From contig JAOUPA010000115.1 in assembly GCA_029880105.1 (NCBI GenBank), positions 1 through 5,936 of the forward strand: 5,936 bases of DNA. Reading direction: 5' to 3'. This stretch comes from Gammaproteobacteria bacterium (GTDB lineage Bacteria; Pseudomonadota; Gammaproteobacteria; SZUA-229). The position numbers and the translations under genes are program-made. Under the pieces are notes generated by a model. It was not told the origin of the DNA. It ran no database searches and was given only the letters and a program-made list of their open reading frames with translations. How positions within the stretch are numbered: the first letter of the stretch is position 1; every line of letters begins with the position of its first letter. This document shows, one piece after another, positions 5,797-5,936 of the stretch.

Positions 5797-5936
5797 ATGA
5801 GTAAGACGTTTGATGTTGCTGTAGTTGGTGCGACAGGTGCGGTGGGTGAAGCCATGCTATCAATACTGGCTGAACGTAAATTTCCGGTAGGAAAAGTATA
5901 TCCACTGGCTTCTGAACGTTCTGCGGGTAAGAAAGT
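5797..5936 (+). CDS. asd: Aspartate-semialdehyde dehydrogenase, 3'-truncated by the window
   Basis: Only the first 46 codons are in the window. They encode an N-terminal Rossmann segment: MSKTFDVAVVGATGAVGE, with the GxTGxVG nucleotide-binding loop at residues 11-17, then LAERKFPVGKVYPLASERSAGKKV (from residue 24). This is the pattern of aspartate-semialdehyde dehydrogenase, the NADPH-dependent enzyme that makes aspartate semialdehyde from aspartyl phosphate for lysine, threonine and methionine. Position right after leuB is the usual gammaproteobacterial place for asd. The same clusters often also carry the Asd-like paralogue usg, which looks alike here; the catalytic Cys and His lie beyond the edge, so the two cannot be told apart fully. 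AAGGTG precedes the ATG by seven bases. Confidence 0.85.
   Translation, partial: MSKTFDVAVVGATGAVGEAMLSILAERKFPVGKVYPLASERSAGKK

Noticed and set aside
1..5936. CRISPR array, mobile element, tRNA or rRNA
   Set aside because: No spaced direct repeats, transposase-like frame, terminal inverted repeats or recognisable RNA gene was seen on either strand.

Overview
This window looks like an ordinary chromosomal segment of a gammaproteobacterium. The evidence is the leuC-leuD-leuB-asd gene order with a divergent LysR regulator (a layout familiar from Pseudomonas-like gammaproteobacteria), enterobacterial-type LeuC/LeuD/LeuB proteins, an entericidin-type lipoprotein and a Tat-exported copper-storage protein. 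Base composition by eye is moderate, with AT-rich intergenic DNA. The species cannot be named from this sequence. No insertion sequence, phage gene, CRISPR array, tRNA or rRNA is visible.

Layout. (1) Positions 1-767, plus strand: the 3' end of a PAS-GGDEF diguanylate cyclase gene, cut by the left edge. (2) Positions 763-832: a compact convergent terminator region with four alternating CCTGA/TCAGG arms; its clearest element is a minus-strand intrinsic terminator. (3) Positions 827-1279, minus strand: a Cys-rich four-helix-bundle copper-binding protein (Csp1-like) with a twin-arginine signal peptide. (4) Positions 1280-1414: an AT-rich spacer that must hold the csp promoter. (5) Positions 1415-2290, minus strand: a LysR-family regulator starting at GTG. 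(6) Positions 2291-2395: a 105-bp divergent control region with a clean LysR-type dyad (T-N11-A) and a plausible leuC promoter. (7) Positions 2396-5731, plus strand: leuC, a 49-codon lipoprotein gene, leuD and leuB, closely spaced. (8) From 5797 to the right edge: the start of an aspartate-semialdehyde dehydrogenase gene.

How the genes work together. LeuC and LeuD form the [4Fe-4S] isopropylmalate isomerase, and LeuB oxidatively decarboxylates 3-isopropylmalate to the direct precursor of leucine. leuA (2-isopropylmalate synthase) is not in the window. The divergent LysR protein is the obvious candidate to control leuC through the dyad between the two genes. Asd downstream acts in the aspartate pathway (lysine, threonine, methionine). 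The cyclase and the copper protein are functionally separate and point away from each other's promoters.

I did not find a convincing undescribed system. The points most worth a second look are the small entericidin-like lipoprotein gene inside the leucine operon, the operator that overlaps the lysR ribosome-binding site, the overlapping ATG/GTG starts of lysR, the Csp1-like protein with 14 cysteines, and the nested hairpins that contain the stop codons of two convergent genes.
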